DNA from: Blastococcus sp. VKM Ac-2987
GTDB lineage: Bacteria; Actinomycetota; Actinomycetes; Mycobacteriales; Geodermatophilaceae
Length of the DNA stretch: 64,000 nt
Reading direction: 5' to 3'
Assembly (NCBI RefSeq): GCF_026967805.1
Contig: NZ_JAPVBG010000003.1
Location: 868,001-932,000 of the forward strand
Each line of letters opens with the position of its first letter. Positions within the stretch are counted from its first letter, which is position 1. Below are positions 8,345 to 21,913 of the stretch, one piece after another. The position numbers and the translations under genes were made by a program. The notes under the pieces were generated by a model, which saw nothing but the letters and a program-made list of their open reading frames with translations, was not told the DNA's origin and did not search any database.

Positions 8345-9673
8345 ATGGTCGTCGAGGTTGAAGAGGCCCTGCGGGCGCCGGCCGTTCCGGATGGGGTCCT
8401 CGACCGGTCACTGGCGGACACCGACCCGCAGGTGCACCGCGCGATCGCCGCGGAACTGCACCGGCAGCAGACCACGCTGGAGATGATCGCCAGCGAGAAC
8501 TTCGCTCCGGTGGCCGTTCTGCAGGCGCAGGGCTCGGTGCTGACCAACAAGTACGCCGAGGGGTACCCGGGCCGGCGCTACTACGGCGGCTGCGAGCACG
8601 TCGACGTCATCGAGCAGCTGGCCATCGACCGGCTGAAGGACCTGTTCGGGGCCGAGTACGCCAACGTCCAGCCGCACTCGGGCGCGCAGGCCAATTCCGC
8701 GGCGATGGCGGCCCTGCTGGAGCCCGGCGACACGATCCTGGGGCTGGACCTGGCCCACGGGGGTCACCTCACCCACGGGATGAGGCTCAACTTCTCCGGG
8801 AAGCTCTACGACGTCGCGGCCTACCACGTGCGGGCCGACGACCACCTCGTGGACATGGCCGAGGTCGAGCGGCTGGCCCACGAGCGGCGGCCCCGGCTCA
8901 TCGTGGCGGGCTGGTCGGCCTATCCGCGGCAGCTCGACTTCACCGGGTTCCGGCGGATCGCCGACGAGGTCGGGGCCTACCTGATGGTCGACATGGCGCA
9001 CTTCGCCGGGCTGGTGGCCGCCGGGCTGCACCCGTCGCCCGTCCCGCACGCGCACGTGGTCACCTCGACCACCCACAAGACGCTCGGCGGGCCGCGCGGC
9101 GGCGTCATCCTCGCCACGGGGGACCTGGCCAAGAAGTTCAACTCCGCTGTCTTCCCCGGTCAGCAGGGCGGCCCGCTCGAGCACGTGATCGCCGCCAAGG
9201 CCGTCGCCTTCAAGCTGGCCGGCGAGCCGGCCTTCCGCGAGCGCCAGGAGCGCACCCTCGCCGGCGCCCGCTTGCTGGCCGAGCGGCTGCTGGCCCCCGA
9301 CTCCCGCGAGGCCGGGATCGGCGTGGTCAGCGGCGGCACCGACGTCCACCTCGTGCTGGTGGACCTGCGGGAGTCGGAGCTGGACGGCCGGCAGGCCGAG
9401 GACCGGCTGCACGCGATCGGCATCACCGTCAACCGCAACGCGGTGCCCTTCGACCCCCGCCCGCCGATGGTCAGCTCCGGTGTCCGCATCGGCACCCCTG
9501 CCCTGGCAGCGCGTGGCTTCGACCTCGACGACTTCGCCGAGGTCGCCGACGTGATCGCCGCGGCTCTCCGGCCCTCGGTGGGCGAGGAGCGGCTCGCCGC
9601 ACTCCGCACGCGCGTCACCCGGCTGGCCGACCGCCGTCCCCTCTACCCCCACCTGACGGAGATCCCCCGATGA
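8345..9673 (+). CDS. glyA: Serine hydroxymethyltransferase
   Basis: A 442-residue PLP enzyme interconverting glycine plus 5,10-methylene-THF and serine plus THF. Visible motifs are [11 protein letters not shown] near residue 43, [16 protein letters not shown] at 67-82, the aspartate of VDMAHFAGL, and the PLP lysine K245 in [12 protein letters not shown]. The ATG has AGGAGGG upstream. It heads the operon glyA-soxB-soxD-soxA-soxG-dmgO and overlaps soxB by ATGA. Here it should run in the serine-forming direction, using the methylene-THF and glycine produced by sarcosine oxidase. The first 20 or so residues are a non-conserved extension. Likely controlled by the GntR regulator through the site at 8293. 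Confidence 0.97.
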   Translation: MVVEVEEALRAPAVPDGVLDRSLADTDPQVHRAIAAELHRQQTTLEMIASENFAPVAVLQAQGSVLTNKYAEGYPGRRYYGGCEHVDVIEQLAIDRLKDLFGAEYANVQPHSGAQANSAAMAALLEPGDTILGLDLAHGGHLTHGMRLNFSGKLYDVAAYHVRADDHLVDMAEVERLAHERRPRLIVAGWSAYPRQLDFTGFRRIADEVGAYLMVDMAHFAGLVAAGLHPSPVPHAHVVTSTTHKTLGGPRGGVILATGDLAKKFNSAVFPGQQGGPLEHVIAAKAVAFKLAGEPAFRERQERTLAGARLLAERLLAPDSREAGIGVVSGGTDVHLVLVDLRESELDGRQAEDRLHAIGITVNRNAVPFDPRPPMVSSGVRIGTPALAARGFDLDDFAEVADVIAAALRPSVGEERLAALRTRVTRLADRRPLYPHLTEIPR

Positions 9674-10902
9674 GCCCCCGCACCCCCGGCGCAGACCTGC
9701 CGGAACACCCGGACTTCCTGTGGCGGAACCCCGAGCCGAAGCGGTCGTACGACGTGGTCATCGTCGGCGGGGGCGGGCACGGGCTGGCCACCGCGCACTA
9801 CCTGGCGAAGAACCACGGCATCACCAACGTCGCCGTGGTCGAGAAGGGCTGGCTGGCCGGCGGCAACATGGCCCGCAACACCACGATCATCCGGTCCAAC
9901 TACCTGTGGGACGAGAGCTCGGCGATCTACGAGCAGGCGCTCAAGCTGTGGGAGGGGCTCGAGGAGGACCTCGGCTACCCGATCCTGTTCAGCCAGCGCG
10001 GCGTGCTCAACCTCGCCCACACCCTGCAGGACGTCCGCGACAGCGTGCGGCGGGTCGAGGCCAACAAGCTCAACGGGGTCGACGCGGAATGGCTGGAGCC
10101 GGACGAGGTCCGCAAGGTCTGCCCGATCGTCAACACCTCCGCTGACATCCGCTATCGCGTCCTGGGGGCCACGTACCAGCCCCGGGCCGGCATCGCCAAG
10201 CACGACTACGTCGCCTGGGGCTTCGCCCGCCGCGCCTCTGAGGCCGGCATCGACCTCATCCAGGACTGCGAGGTAACGGGGTTCGCCACCGACGGCAACC
10301 GCGTCACGGGTGTGCGGACCACCCGCGGGGACATCGCGGCCGGCACGGTCGCCCTCTGCGCGGCCGGCCACACCTCGGTGCTCACCGACATGCTCGGCAT
10401 CCGGGTGCCGGTGCAGAGCCACCCGCTGCAGGCGCTGGTCTCCGAACTGCTCGAGCCGGTGCACCCCACGGTCGTCATGTCCAACGCCGTGCACGTGTAC
10501 GTCTCCCAGGCGCACAAGGGCGAGCTGGTCATGGGCGCCGGCGTCGACTCCTACAACGGCTACGGCCAGCGCGGCGCCTTCCACATCATCGAGCGTCAGA
10601 TGGCCGCCGCCGTCGAGCTCTTCCCGGTGTTCGCGCGAGCGCACCTGCTCCGTACCTGGGCCGGGATCGTGGACACCAGCCCCGACGCCTCGCCGATCGT
10701 GGGCCGGACCCCGTACGACAACGTCTACCTCAACTGCGGCTGGGGGACCGGCGGGTTCAAGGCCACGCCCGGCATCGGCTGGGCCCTGGCGCACACCATC
10801 GCCCACGACGAGCCCCACCCGAACGTGGCGCCCTTCGCCCTCGACCGCTTCGTCTCCGGCGCACTCGTCGACGAGCACGGCGCGGCCGCCGTGGCCCACT
10901 GA
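9670..10902 (+). CDS. soxB: Sarcosine oxidase subunit beta
   Basis: A 410-residue FAD/FMN subunit of heterotetrameric sarcosine oxidase, which converts sarcosine, O2 and THF to glycine, 5,10-methylene-THF and H2O2. The dinucleotide-binding motif [17 protein letters not shown] is at residues 29-45, followed by the SoxB-typical [13 protein letters not shown] stretch and a C-terminal [19 protein letters not shown] loop. The start overlaps the glyA stop (ATGA). Length and order fit the family soxBDAG operon. Confidence 0.97.
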   Translation: MSPRTPGADLPEHPDFLWRNPEPKRSYDVVIVGGGGHGLATAHYLAKNHGITNVAVVEKGWLAGGNMARNTTIIRSNYLWDESSAIYEQALKLWEGLEEDLGYPILFSQRGVLNLAHTLQDVRDSVRRVEANKLNGVDAEWLEPDEVRKVCPIVNTSADIRYRVLGATYQPRAGIAKHDYVAWGFARRASEAGIDLIQDCEVTGFATDGNRVTGVRTTRGDIAAGTVALCAAGHTSVLTDMLGIRVPVQSHPLQALVSELLEPVHPTVVMSNAVHVYVSQAHKGELVMGAGVDSYNGYGQRGAFHIIERQMAAAVELFPVFARAHLLRTWAGIVDTSPDASPIVGRTPYDNVYLNCGWGTGGFKATPGIGWALAHTIAHDEPHPNVAPFALDRFVSGALVDEHGAAAVAH

Positions 10903-10916
10903 CCCAGGGAGTTCCC

Positions 10917-11195
10917 GTGCAACTCATCGAATGCCCGTGGTGCGGCCCCCGCGAGGAGGTCGAGTTCTCCTACGGCGGCCAGGCCCACGTCCCGTACCCG
11001 GACACCCCCGGCGAGCTCACCGACGAGGAGTGGGCGCGCTACGTCTTCTTCCGTGACAACACCAGGGGCCGCTTCGCCGAGCGCTGGCACCACAGCGCCG
11101 GCTGCCGCCGCTGGTTCAACGCGATCCGCGACACCGCCACCTACCGCTTCGAGCGCGTCTACCGCCTCGACGAGCCCAGGCCGGTGACCCCGTGA
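10917..11195 (+). CDS. soxD: Sarcosine oxidase subunit delta
   Basis: A 92-residue zinc-binding subunit. The family start MQLIECPWCGPREE carries the Cys pair C6 and C9, and later His/Cys residues in RWHHSAGCRRWF complete the site. It uses a GTG start with AGGGAG upstream and overlaps soxA by GTGA. SoxD stabilises the alpha/beta interface in this family. Confidence 0.96.
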   Translation: MQLIECPWCGPREEVEFSYGGQAHVPYPDTPGELTDEEWARYVFFRDNTRGRFAERWHHSAGCRRWFNAIRDTATYRFERVYRLDEPRPVTP

Positions 11196-14054
11196 CCAGC
11201 CCCTTCCGCACCGCCGAGGGCGGCCGCATCGACCGCGCCACCACCCTCGAGTTCACCTTCGACGGGCAGACCCACACCGGCCACCCCGGCGACACGCTCG
11301 CCTCGGCGCTGCTCGCCGCGGGGCGGCACCAGATCGCCACGAGCATCGCGCTGGGCCGACCGCGCGGCGTCGCCGCGGCCTGGGCCGAGGACCCGGGTGG
11401 CCTGGTTCAGGTCGAGGAGCCCTTCCCCGAGCCCATGCTGCTGGCCACCACGGTGGAGCTCTCCGACGGGCTGGTCGCCCACGGACTGCCGGGGCAGGGC
11501 CGCCTCGCCGAGGTCGCCGACTCCGCCCGGTACGACGGCGTCCACCACCACGTCGACGTGCTCGTGGTGGGTGCGGGCCCGGCGGGGCTGGCTGCCGCGC
11601 TCACCGCCGCCCGCTCCGGTGCCCGCGTCGCCCTCGTCGACGAGCAGTCCGAGGCCGGCGGGTCGTTGCTGGGCGGCGCCGACCGCCTCGACGACGCCCC
11701 CGCGATGCGGTGGGTCGCCGCGGCGGTCGCCGAGCTCGCCGCCCACCCGGAGGTCCTGCACCTGCAGCGCACCACCGCGTTCGGCAGCTACGACGACGGC
11801 TTCGTCCTGGCACTGGAACGGCGCACCGACCACCTCGGGACGGCGGCGCCCAAGCAGGTCTCCCGCCAGCGGGTGTGGCGCCTCCGCGCGCGCTCCGTCG
11901 TCGTCGCGACCGGAGCGCACGAGCGACCGGTCGTCTTCGCGGACAACGACCGCCCGGGCACCATGCTCGCCGGTGCCGCGCGCACGTTCCTGCACCGCTA
12001 CGGCGTGCTGCCCGGCCGCCAGGCCGTCGTGTTCACCACGAACGACAGCGCCTACGACGCCGCCCTCGACCTCCACGGCGCGGGTGTGCGGGTGGAGGCG
12101 GTGGTCGACGCCCGGCCGGCCGGCTCACCGCAGCGCCGGGAGGCGTGCGAGCGCGCCGGCATACCCGTCCTTCCCGGGGCGGTCGTGGTCGGCACCCGGG
12201 GCGTCGAGCGGGTCACGCACGCCCTCGTCGCCCCGTTCGCGGACGGGGAGGTCGGGGCCGCCAGCCCGATCGCCTGCGACCTCCTGCTGGTCAGCGGTGG
12301 CTGGAACCCGGCGGTGCACCTGTTCAGCCAGGCCCGCGGCCGCCTGGTGTACGACGAGACCCTCGGCGCGTTCCTCCCCGGGGAGGAGCTCGACGGCCTC
12401 TCGGTCACCGGCGCGGCGGCCGGTGTGCTCGACCTGGCCGGGTGCCTCGTCGACGGGCAGCGGGTCGCGCGCGCGGCGCTGTCGGCCCTCGCGGTCGAGC
12501 CGGCGGGGGAGGACCGGCTGCCCACCGCGCCGGAGGAGGTCGTCCCGGCCGCGCCCCTGGTGCTGTGGCGGGTGCCGGACACCTCCGGGGCCGAGGGGAC
12601 GACGTCGTTCGTCGACCTGCAGCGCGACGCGACGGTCGCCGACATCGCGCGCGCGGTCGGCGCCGGCCTGCGCTCCATCGAGCACATCAAGCGCTACACC
12701 ACGATCGGCACCGCGCACGACCAGGGCAAGACCTCCGGCGTCCTCACCTCGGGCATCACCGCCGAGCTGCTCGGGGTCCCCGTGCAGGACACCGGCACCA
12801 CCACCTTCCGGCCGCCCTACACCCCGGTGGCCTTCGCCGCCCTGGCCGGACGCGACCGCGGCCGGCTCTTCGACCCCGAGCGGGTCACCGCGCTGCACGA
12901 CTGGCACGTGGTGGCCGGGGCGGTGTTCGAGGACGTCGGTCAGTGGAAGCGCCCCCGCTACTACCCGCGGCCCGGCGAGGACATGGCGGCTGCGGTCCTC
13001 AGGGAGTGCGCGGCCGCCCGCACCGGTGTCGGCATCCTGGACGGCTCCACCCTGGGCAAGATCGACGTGCAGGGCCCGGACGCCGCCGTGCTGCTCGACC
13101 GGCTGTACACCAACATGATCAGCAGCCTCAAGGTCGGCTCCGTCCGGTACGGCGTCATGTGCGGCGTCGACGGCATGGTCATCGACGACGGCACGGTGCT
13201 GCGGCTGGCCGAGGACCGCTTCCTGCTCCTCACCACCACCGGCGGCGCGGCGAAGATCCTCGACTGGATGGAGGAGTGGGCGCAGACCGAGTGGCCCGAT
13301 CTGCGGGTCCACTGCACCTCGGTCACCGAGCAGTGGGTCACCTTCCCCGTCGTCGGCCCCCGCTCCCGCGACGTCATCGGGGCGGTCTTCCCCCAGGTCG
13401 ACGTCTCCAACGAGGCCTTCCCCTTCATGACCTGGCGGGACACCATCCTCGACGGGGTGCCGGTCCGGCTGGCCCGGATCAGCTTCTCCGGGGAGCTGGC
13501 CTTCGAGGTCTACGTCAACCCCTGGTACGGGGTCGCGGTGTGGGAGCGGCTGCTCGAGGCCGGCCGCCCGCACGGCATCACGCCGTACGGCACGGAGACC
13601 ATGCACGTCCTGCGCGCGGAGAAGGGTTACCCGATCATCGGGCAGGACACCGACGGCACCGTCACCCCGCACGACCTGGGCATGGCGTGGGCGGTGTCGA
13701 AGAAGAAGCCCGATTTCATCGGCAAGCGCTCCTTCGCCCGGCCGGCCAACCAGGACCCGCTGCGCAAGCAGCTGGTCGGGCTCCTGCCCGTGGACGGGCA
13801 GACCGTGCTGCCGGAGGGGTCACAGATCGTCGACTTCCTCGCCGACGGCCGGCTACCGCCCCCGCCGGTCCCGATGCTCGGCCACGTCACCTCCAGCTAC
13901 CGCAGCGCCGAGCTCGCCCGGCCGTTCGCCCTCGCCCTGGTCAAGGGGGGCAGGTCACGCATCGGCGACACCCTCCACGTCCCCGTCGACGGCGCCCTCG
14001 TCCCGGTCGAGGTCACCGGCTCGGTGCTGGTCGATCCCGAAGGAGCCCGTCGTG

Positions 14055-14062
<8 letters not shown>
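11192..14062 (+). CDS. soxA: Sarcosine oxidase subunit alpha
   Basis: A 956-residue subunit with four recognisable parts: an N-terminal ferredoxin-like region (FDGQTHTGHPGDTLASALLA), a flavin/NAD domain opening with VLVVGAGPAGLAAALTAARSG near residue 130, a linker with the SIEHIKRYTTIGTAHDQGKTSG stretch, and a C-terminal GcvT-like folate-binding domain (about 590-950). The last forms 5,10-methylene-THF from the methyl group of sarcosine. Full family length and no damage seen. It starts with GTG overlapping the soxD stop and overlaps soxG at its end. Confidence 0.97.
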
Positions 14063-17160
<3,098 letters not shown>

Positions 17161-17164
17161 AGAA

Positions 17165-17202
17165 GCCCCCTCGCCGGCTCGGGGCGCCGACCTGGAGGGG
17201 GC
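17165..17202 (+). terminator. Stem-loop between dmgO and folP
   Basis: GCCCCCTC (17165-17172) pairs with GAGGGGGC (17195-17202) around a 22-nt GC-rich loop, just after the dmgO stop. It may attenuate rather than fully stop transcription into folP. Confidence 0.4.
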
Positions 17203-17243
17203 GGGCCGCCCGTTCGTCGCCTCGTCCACCCGAAGGGCTCCCG

Positions 17244-17324
17244 ATGCGCACCGAGACCCTCCTCGCGCACGCCCGCGCACTGCCGGCCGGTACCGGCCCA
17301 CCCAAGGGCGTCGCGACGTCATGA
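17244..17324 (+). CDS. 26-residue ORF coupled to folP
   Basis: A short frame (MRTETLLAHARALPAG, ending KGVATS) begins with ATG after AAGGG and its TGA overlaps the folP ATG by 4 bp. I recognise no family. It may be a coupling peptide that carries ribosomes to folP, whose own ATG lacks a clear ribosome site, or simply chance. The overlap and ribosome site are the only support. Confidence 0.35.
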   Translation: MRTETLLAHARALPAGTGPPKGVATS

Positions 17325-18220
17325 GGGACGCGGTGCCGCAGGGCGCATCGGGCACCCCGGGGCCGAACGGGAGTGCCCACTTCCTCGGCCGGGCGCACGG
17401 CGGGGGACGGCCGCTGGTCTGCGGCATCCTCAACGTCACCCCCGACTCCTTCTACGACGGAGGGTTGTTCGACAGCCTCGAGCGTGCCGTCGAGCACGGC
17501 TGCCGCGTGGCGGCCGAGGGCGCCGACCTCATCGACATCGGCGGGGAGTCGACCCGGCCGGGCTCGCGGCCGCCGAGCCTCGCCGAGGAGCTGGACCGGG
17601 TCGTCCCGGTGGTCGGGGCTCTCGCGCGGGTGGTCCCGGTTCCGCTGTCGGTGGACACCTCGCGTCCCGAGGTCATGAGGGCAGCGGTCGCCGCGGGGGC
17701 GAGCATGGTCAACGACGTGCGGGCGCTCCGGGCGCCGGGCGCTGTGGCGGCCGCCGCGGAGTTGGGCGTGCCCGTGTGCCTCATGCACATGCGGGGCTCG
17801 CCGGTGACCATGCAGCAGGATCCCCGCTACCAGGACGTCGTCGCCGAGGTGCGCGACTTCCTCGCCGAGCGGAAGCGTGCCTGCCTCGACGGCGGTATCC
17901 GGCCGGAGCACCTCCTGGTGGACCCGGGCTTCGGTTTCGGCAAGACGCTGTCCCAGAACGTCGCGCTGCTGGCTTCGCTCGGCAGGCTCGGCAACCTCGG
18001 CCTCCCGATCATGGTGGGGCTGTCCCGCAAGTCCATGGTCGGGCAGCTCACCGGACGGGCCGTCGGGGACCGGCTGGCCGGGTCCCTGGCTGCAGCGGTC
18101 ATCGCCGCCCAGCGGGGTGCCGCGGTCCTGCGTGTGCACGACGTGGCAGCCACGCGGGACGTCCTGTCGGTCCTGGGCGCCGTCGCCGCGCGTGACCGCT
18201 CCGGGGCGCCCCCGGGGTGA
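17321..18220 (+). CDS. folP: Dihydropteroate synthase
   Basis: A 299-residue folate biosynthesis enzyme condensing p-aminobenzoate with the pterin diphosphate. All signature blocks are present: GILNVTPDSFYDGG, IDIGGESTRPG, SVDTSRPEV, VNDVRAL, LVDPGFGFGKT and VGLSRKSMVG, so it looks active. The first 30 residues are a non-conserved extension. It is unusual to find folP away from folKBE; here it follows the folate-dependent demethylases and may raise the THF supply for methyl transfer. Many actinobacteria carry a second folP, so this could be a dedicated paralog. Convergent with gntR. Confidence 0.95.
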   Translation: MRDAVPQGASGTPGPNGSAHFLGRAHGGGRPLVCGILNVTPDSFYDGGLFDSLERAVEHGCRVAAEGADLIDIGGESTRPGSRPPSLAEELDRVVPVVGALARVVPVPLSVDTSRPEVMRAAVAAGASMVNDVRALRAPGAVAAAAELGVPVCLMHMRGSPVTMQQDPRYQDVVAEVRDFLAERKRACLDGGIRPEHLLVDPGFGFGKTLSQNVALLASLGRLGNLGLPIMVGLSRKSMVGQLTGRAVGDRLAGSLAAAVIAAQRGAAVLRVHDVAATRDVLSVLGAVAARDRSGAPPG

Positions 18221-18241
18221 TGACCGGTCCCGGGGCCCTCG

Positions 18242-18967
18242 TCAGATCACCGCACGGATCGCCTGCTCGAAGCCCAGGACGTGCGCACGGGCGAGGTCGT
18301 CGGCCCGATCCGCGTCGCCGGCGGCGATCGCGCGGAGCAGCTCGACGTGCTCCCCGACGTGCTCGTCCACCGTGGGCAGCCGGTCGAGGAACAGGCAGAA
18401 GATCCGCGTCGCCAGGTTGTCGTAGCGGACGAGGACGTCCTCCAGGTGCGGGTTGCCCGCCGCCCGGTAGATCGCCCGGTGCACCGCGAGGTCCCAGCGC
18501 ATCAACTCGTTGCGGTCCACCTGCGTGACGTCCAGCTGCTCGATCCGTGAGGCCAGTTCCTCGAGCTCCGACCGGACCGGGCGGGCGGCGCGCTCGGCGG
18601 CCCGGCGGGCCGCCAGGGGCTCGAGCTGGGCGCGGATGTCGGAGATGTGGGCCAGGTCGGAGATGTCCATGCCGGTCGCGAACGTCCCCCGGCGCGCATA
18701 GGACACGACCAGCCGGTCGACCTCCAGCCGCTTCAGCGCCTCGCGGACCGGTGTCCGGCCGACGCCGAGGTCCTGCGCCAGTGCGTCGTCGTCGATCGGA
18801 TCGCCGGGGCTGATGGCCAACATGATCAGCCGATCCCTGATCGCCACGTAGGCCTTGTCCGCCAGGGAGGTGACGGCGGACGGATCCAGATCGAGCGGTA
18901 CGGCGGTCACGTTCGGATCGTAAGGGCTGACGGCCGCCGAGGCTTGCCTCCATGTGATGAGCGGCAT
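18242..18967 (-). CDS. GntR/FCD-family transcriptional regulator
   Basis: A 241-residue regulator. The winged helix is at about 36-100 ([44 protein letters not shown]), followed by an all-helical FCD ligand-binding domain with the metal-ligand pattern [14 protein letters not shown] and later [19 protein letters not shown] 18967 is taken as start; ATG 18982 and GTG 18910 are alternatives. The divergent sdaA gene shares its promoter region, which carries the 17-bp motif also found upstream of glyA, so this protein probably controls both units and itself. Confidence 0.9.
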   Translation of the reverse strand: MPLITWRQASAAVSPYDPNVTAVPLDLDPSAVTSLADKAYVAIRDRLIMLAISPGDPIDDDALAQDLGVGRTPVREALKRLEVDRLVVSYARRGTFATGMDISDLAHISDIRAQLEPLAARRAAERAARPVRSELEELASRIEQLDVTQVDRNELMRWDLAVHRAIYRAAGNPHLEDVLVRYDNLATRIFCLFLDRLPTVDEHVGEHVELLRAIAAGDADRADDLARAHVLGFEQAIRAVI

Positions 18968-18982
18968 ACTCTTGTTACACAT

Positions 18983-18999
18983 CTGGTATATCAGTCGTC
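18983..18999 (+). promoter_or_regulatory. Putative GntR operator between gntR and sdaA
   Basis: CTGGTATATCAGTCGTC is identical to the minus-strand sequence at 8293-8309 ahead of glyA. It lies immediately upstream of the gntR start and 37 bp ahead of sdaA, ideal for joint control of both promoters. Confidence 0.7.
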
Positions 19000-19036
19000 G
19001 GTCCACTCCGTACCGGGGACGCCGCGAGAGGCACGC

Positions 19037-20410
19037 ATGACCATCAGCGCCTTCGACCTGTTCAAGGTGGGCATCGGCCCCTCCAGCTCGCACACCGTCG
19101 GGCCCATGCGTGCGGCCTGCTCCTTCGCGTCCCGGCTCCGTGACGAGGCCTTGCTGCCGCGTGTCGCCGCCGTCCGCTGCGAGCTCTTCGGGTCGCTCGG
19201 TGCGACCGGGCACGGGCACGGCACCGTCAAGGCGGTCGTCCTGGGTCTCGAGGGCGAGCAACCCGACCTGGTCGATCCCGTGGCCGCGGAACCCCGCCTC
19301 GCGGCCGTCCGTGCCGGAGGCGAGCTCCGGCTGGCGGGCGAGCACCTCATCTCCTTCTCCGTGGACGACGACGTCGTGCTCCACCGGCGCAAGCGGATGG
19401 CGTTCCACAGCAACGGCATGCTCTTCCGGGCACTGGATCCGGCAGGCGACGAGGTCAGCCGACGCGAGTACTACTCGGTGGGCGGCGGCTTCGTCGTCGA
19501 CGAGGACGACGCCGGCAACCCGGCCATCGTCGAGGACCCGACGCCGGTGCGGTATCCGTTCCACACCGGCGAGGAGCTGCTGGCGCGGACGCGCGGGACG
19601 GGTCTGCGCATCAGCGATGTGATGCTGGCCAACGAGCTGGCCTGGCGCAGCGAGGCGGAGGTCCGCGCCGGCTTGCTCCACATCTGGTCGGTGATGCAGG
19701 AGTGCGTGGATCGCGGCAGCCGTGCCTCCGGCGTCCTGCCCGGGGGGCTCAAGGTCCGCCGGCGCGCCGCCGCGGTGCGCGCCCAGCTGGAGGAGCGCCC
19801 GGACGAGGCCGACCCCCTCCGGGCGATGGACTGGGTGACGCTCTACGCCCTGGCGGTCAACGAGGAGAACGCGGCCGGGGGACAGGTGGTCACCGCGCCG
19901 ACGAACGGCGCCGCCGGCATCGTGCCGGCCGTCCTGCACTACTACCGCGACTTCATCGACTCCTACTCCGATGACGGGGTGGTGCGCTTCCTGCTCACCG
20001 CCGCTGCGATCGGGCTGCTGTTCAAGGAGAACGCCTCCATCTCGGGCGCGGAGGTGGGCTGCCAGGGAGAGGTCGGCTCCGCCTGCTCCATGGCCGCCGC
20101 CGGCCTCGCCGAGGTCATCGGGGGAACGCCGGAGCAGGCGGAGAACGCCGCCGAGATCGGCATCGAGCACAACCTCGGCCTCACCTGCGACCCGGTCGGG
20201 GGGCTGGTGCAGATCCCGTGCATCGAGCGCAACGCCGTCGGCTCGATCAAGGCCATCACCGCGGCTCGCATGGCCGTCCGGGGCGACGGCCGGCACCACG
20301 TGTCCCTGGACAAGGCGATCAAGACCATGCGCGAGACCGGCGCGGACATGAAGGACAAGTACAAGGAGACCGCCCGTGGCGGGCTGGCGCTCAACATCGT
20401 CGAGTGCTGA
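19037..20410 (+). CDS. sdaA: L-serine ammonia-lyase (iron-sulfur type)
   Basis: A 457-residue single-chain L-serine dehydratase converting serine to pyruvate and ammonia. The N-terminal beta domain begins [21 protein letters not shown]; the alpha domain contains [20 protein letters not shown] and the cysteines of [12 protein letters not shown] and [10 protein letters not shown] that bind the 4Fe-4S cluster. ATG 19037 has GAGAGG upstream; longer frames run into the operator. It completes the betaine-glycine-serine-pyruvate route and is followed closely by purU. Confidence 0.97.
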   Translation: MTISAFDLFKVGIGPSSSHTVGPMRAACSFASRLRDEALLPRVAAVRCELFGSLGATGHGHGTVKAVVLGLEGEQPDLVDPVAAEPRLAAVRAGGELRLAGEHLISFSVDDDVVLHRRKRMAFHSNGMLFRALDPAGDEVSRREYYSVGGGFVVDEDDAGNPAIVEDPTPVRYPFHTGEELLARTRGTGLRISDVMLANELAWRSEAEVRAGLLHIWSVMQECVDRGSRASGVLPGGLKVRRRAAAVRAQLEERPDEADPLRAMDWVTLYALAVNEENAAGGQVVTAPTNGAAGIVPAVLHYYRDFIDSYSDDGVVRFLLTAAAIGLLFKENASISGAEVGCQGEVGSACSMAAAGLAEVIGGTPEQAENAAEIGIEHNLGLTCDPVGGLVQIPCIERNAVGSIKAITAARMAVRGDGRHHVSLDKAIKTMRETGADMKDKYKETARGGLALNIVEC

Positions 20411-20420
20411 GGAGGCACCC

Positions 20421-21269
20421 GTGTCCCATCCCTTCACCCTCACGCTCAGCTGCGCCGAGCGCCCGGGCATCGTGCACGCCGTCAGCTCGTTCCTCTTCGA
20501 GCACGGCTGCGACATCGTCGAGCACCAGCAGTTCGACGATCCGCTCCGCGGGCAGTTGTTCCTGCGCACCGCGTTCGTCTGCGCCGAGGACTCCGACGTC
20601 GACTGCCTGTCCCAGGCATTCCGAGCGGTGGCCGACGAGTTCGGGATGTCGTACCGGGTCGCCGGCGATCAGCCGGAGCGGGTGCTCGTGATGGTCTCCA
20701 AGCTCGGGCACTGCCTCAACGACCTGATCTTCCGGTGGCGTGGCGGCAACCTCGGCGGAGAGCTGGTCGCGGTGGTGTCCAACCACGAGGACCTCCGGCC
20801 GATGGCCGAGGCCGCCGGCCTGCCGTTCGTGCACGTGCCCGTCACCCCGGCCACCAAGCGCGAGGCCGAGGCCCGGCTGCTCGAGCTGGTCGACGAGTTC
20901 CGCGTCGACCTGGTGGTGCTGGCCCGGTACATGCAGGTCCTCTCCGACGAGACGTGCGCGGCGCTGCACGGACGGACGATCAACATCCACCACTCGTTCC
21001 TGCCGGGGTTCAAGGGCGCCAAGCCCTACCACCAGGCCTTCGACCGTGGCGTCAAGCTGGTGGGGGCGACCGCCCACTACGTGACCCCCGACCTGGACGA
21101 GGGCCCGATCATCGAGCAGGAGGTCATCCGGATCGACCACACCTACGATCCGCGGGCGCTGGCCACCGTGGGCCAGGACGCCGAGGCGCTGGCGCTCTCC
21201 CGGGCCGTGCGCTGGCACAGCGAGCGGCGGGTGCTGCTCAACGGTCACAGCACGGTCGTCTTCCGCTGA
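20421..21269 (+). CDS. purU: Formyltetrahydrofolate deformylase
   Basis: A 282-residue hydrolase releasing formate and THF from 10-formyl-THF. It has an N-terminal ACT domain (LSCAERPGIVHAVSSFLFEHG) and a formyltransferase-fold catalytic domain with INIHHSFLPGFKGAKPYHQA, GATAHYVT and the catalytic Asp of DLDEGPIIEQ. The GTG start at 20421 has GGAGG directly ahead and follows sdaA by 10 bp. In this operon it would regenerate free THF for the demethylating oxidases, a role reported for purU in other betaine clusters. Confidence 0.96.
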   Translation: MSHPFTLTLSCAERPGIVHAVSSFLFEHGCDIVEHQQFDDPLRGQLFLRTAFVCAEDSDVDCLSQAFRAVADEFGMSYRVAGDQPERVLVMVSKLGHCLNDLIFRWRGGNLGGELVAVVSNHEDLRPMAEAAGLPFVHVPVTPATKREAEARLLELVDEFRVDLVVLARYMQVLSDETCAALHGRTINIHHSFLPGFKGAKPYHQAFDRGVKLVGATAHYVTPDLDEGPIIEQEVIRIDHTYDPRALATVGQDAEALALSRAVRWHSERRVLLNGHSTVVFR

Positions 21270-21327
21270 GCCTGGCGGCGGCGGCCTGATCCACGAAGAC
21301 CTCCGGGAGCGGGCCCTTGCCACCTCA

Positions 21328-21528
21328 TCAACGGGCCAGGAAGTGCACCCCGATCCAGAGCCAGGTGAGCAGGACGACGGCGCGGCCGGGCGTCGTCCGC
21401 ATCGCGGCGCCCAGAGCCTGACCCGCGGTGGCCGGACCGAGCCCGAGGCGGGCGCAGATGTCGATCGCCAGACCGGCGACGAGCAGACCCAGGAAGCCGG
21501 CAGCGCTCATGAGGACGCCGCTCGTCAT
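21328..21528 (-). CDS. Small membrane protein
   Basis: A 66-residue protein with two hydrophobic segments and the C-terminal ending TWLWIGVHFLAR, which resembles a short actinobacterial membrane family (possibly DUF6186; from memory). Its ATG overlaps the stop of the upstream membrane gene by ATGA, so the pair is an operon. Function unknown. Confidence 0.65.
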   Translation of the reverse strand: MTSGVLMSAAGFLGLLVAGLAIDICARLGLGPATAGQALGAAMRTTPGRAVVLLTWLWIGVHFLAR

Positions 21529-21869
21529 CGCGGTGGCCGGCGCCGCGGGCGATCGAGCAGCCAGGCCCCGACGGCCAGCCAGCAGACGGTGGCGCCGCCG
21601 CGCAGCAGCGGTTGGGCGAGGAAGGGGTCCGCGAGATCGCTCGCCGTCGGCAGTTCGTCGTCGGCGAGCGTCACGAGTTCCCAGGAGACGGCGGCGACCG
21701 CGAGGGCGAGCCACGGCAGCGCTCGCCGGCCCACCGGTGGGACGGTCCCGCCCGACTGCCGGACCAACGCGACGACGACGACGGCGGTGCCGGCGGTGCC
21801 GATCGCGAGGAGCGCGCCGACCGACAGTTCGCCCCAGGCCATGACCGCGGCGGCGCAGAGCAGCGTCAT
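21525..21869 (-). CDS. Hypothetical integral membrane protein
   Basis: About 114 residues with three hydrophobic stretches (AAAVMAWGELSVGALLAIGTAG; ALPWLALAVAAVSWELVTL; a C-terminal one) and a basic tail LDRPRRRPPR. A GTG at 21911 could extend it by 14 residues, but that start would lie 2 bp from the divergent gene's GTG, leaving no promoter space, so I prefer the ATG at 21869. No family recognised. Coupled to the 66-residue membrane protein. Confidence 0.6.
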   Translation of the reverse strand: MTLLCAAAVMAWGELSVGALLAIGTAGTAVVVVALVRQSGGTVPPVGRRALPWLALAVAAVSWELVTLADDELPTASDLADPFLAQPLLRGGATVCWLAVGAWLLDRPRRRPPR

Positions 21870-21913
21870 GGCCGGAAAGGTGAGCCGGCGCGCGAACGGG
21901 GAAGACCTCACAC

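Noticed and set aside
18242..20569. A 775-codon minus-strand frame across sdaA
   Set aside because: Its C-terminal third is the GntR regulator; the upstream part is antisense to sdaA with no family features.
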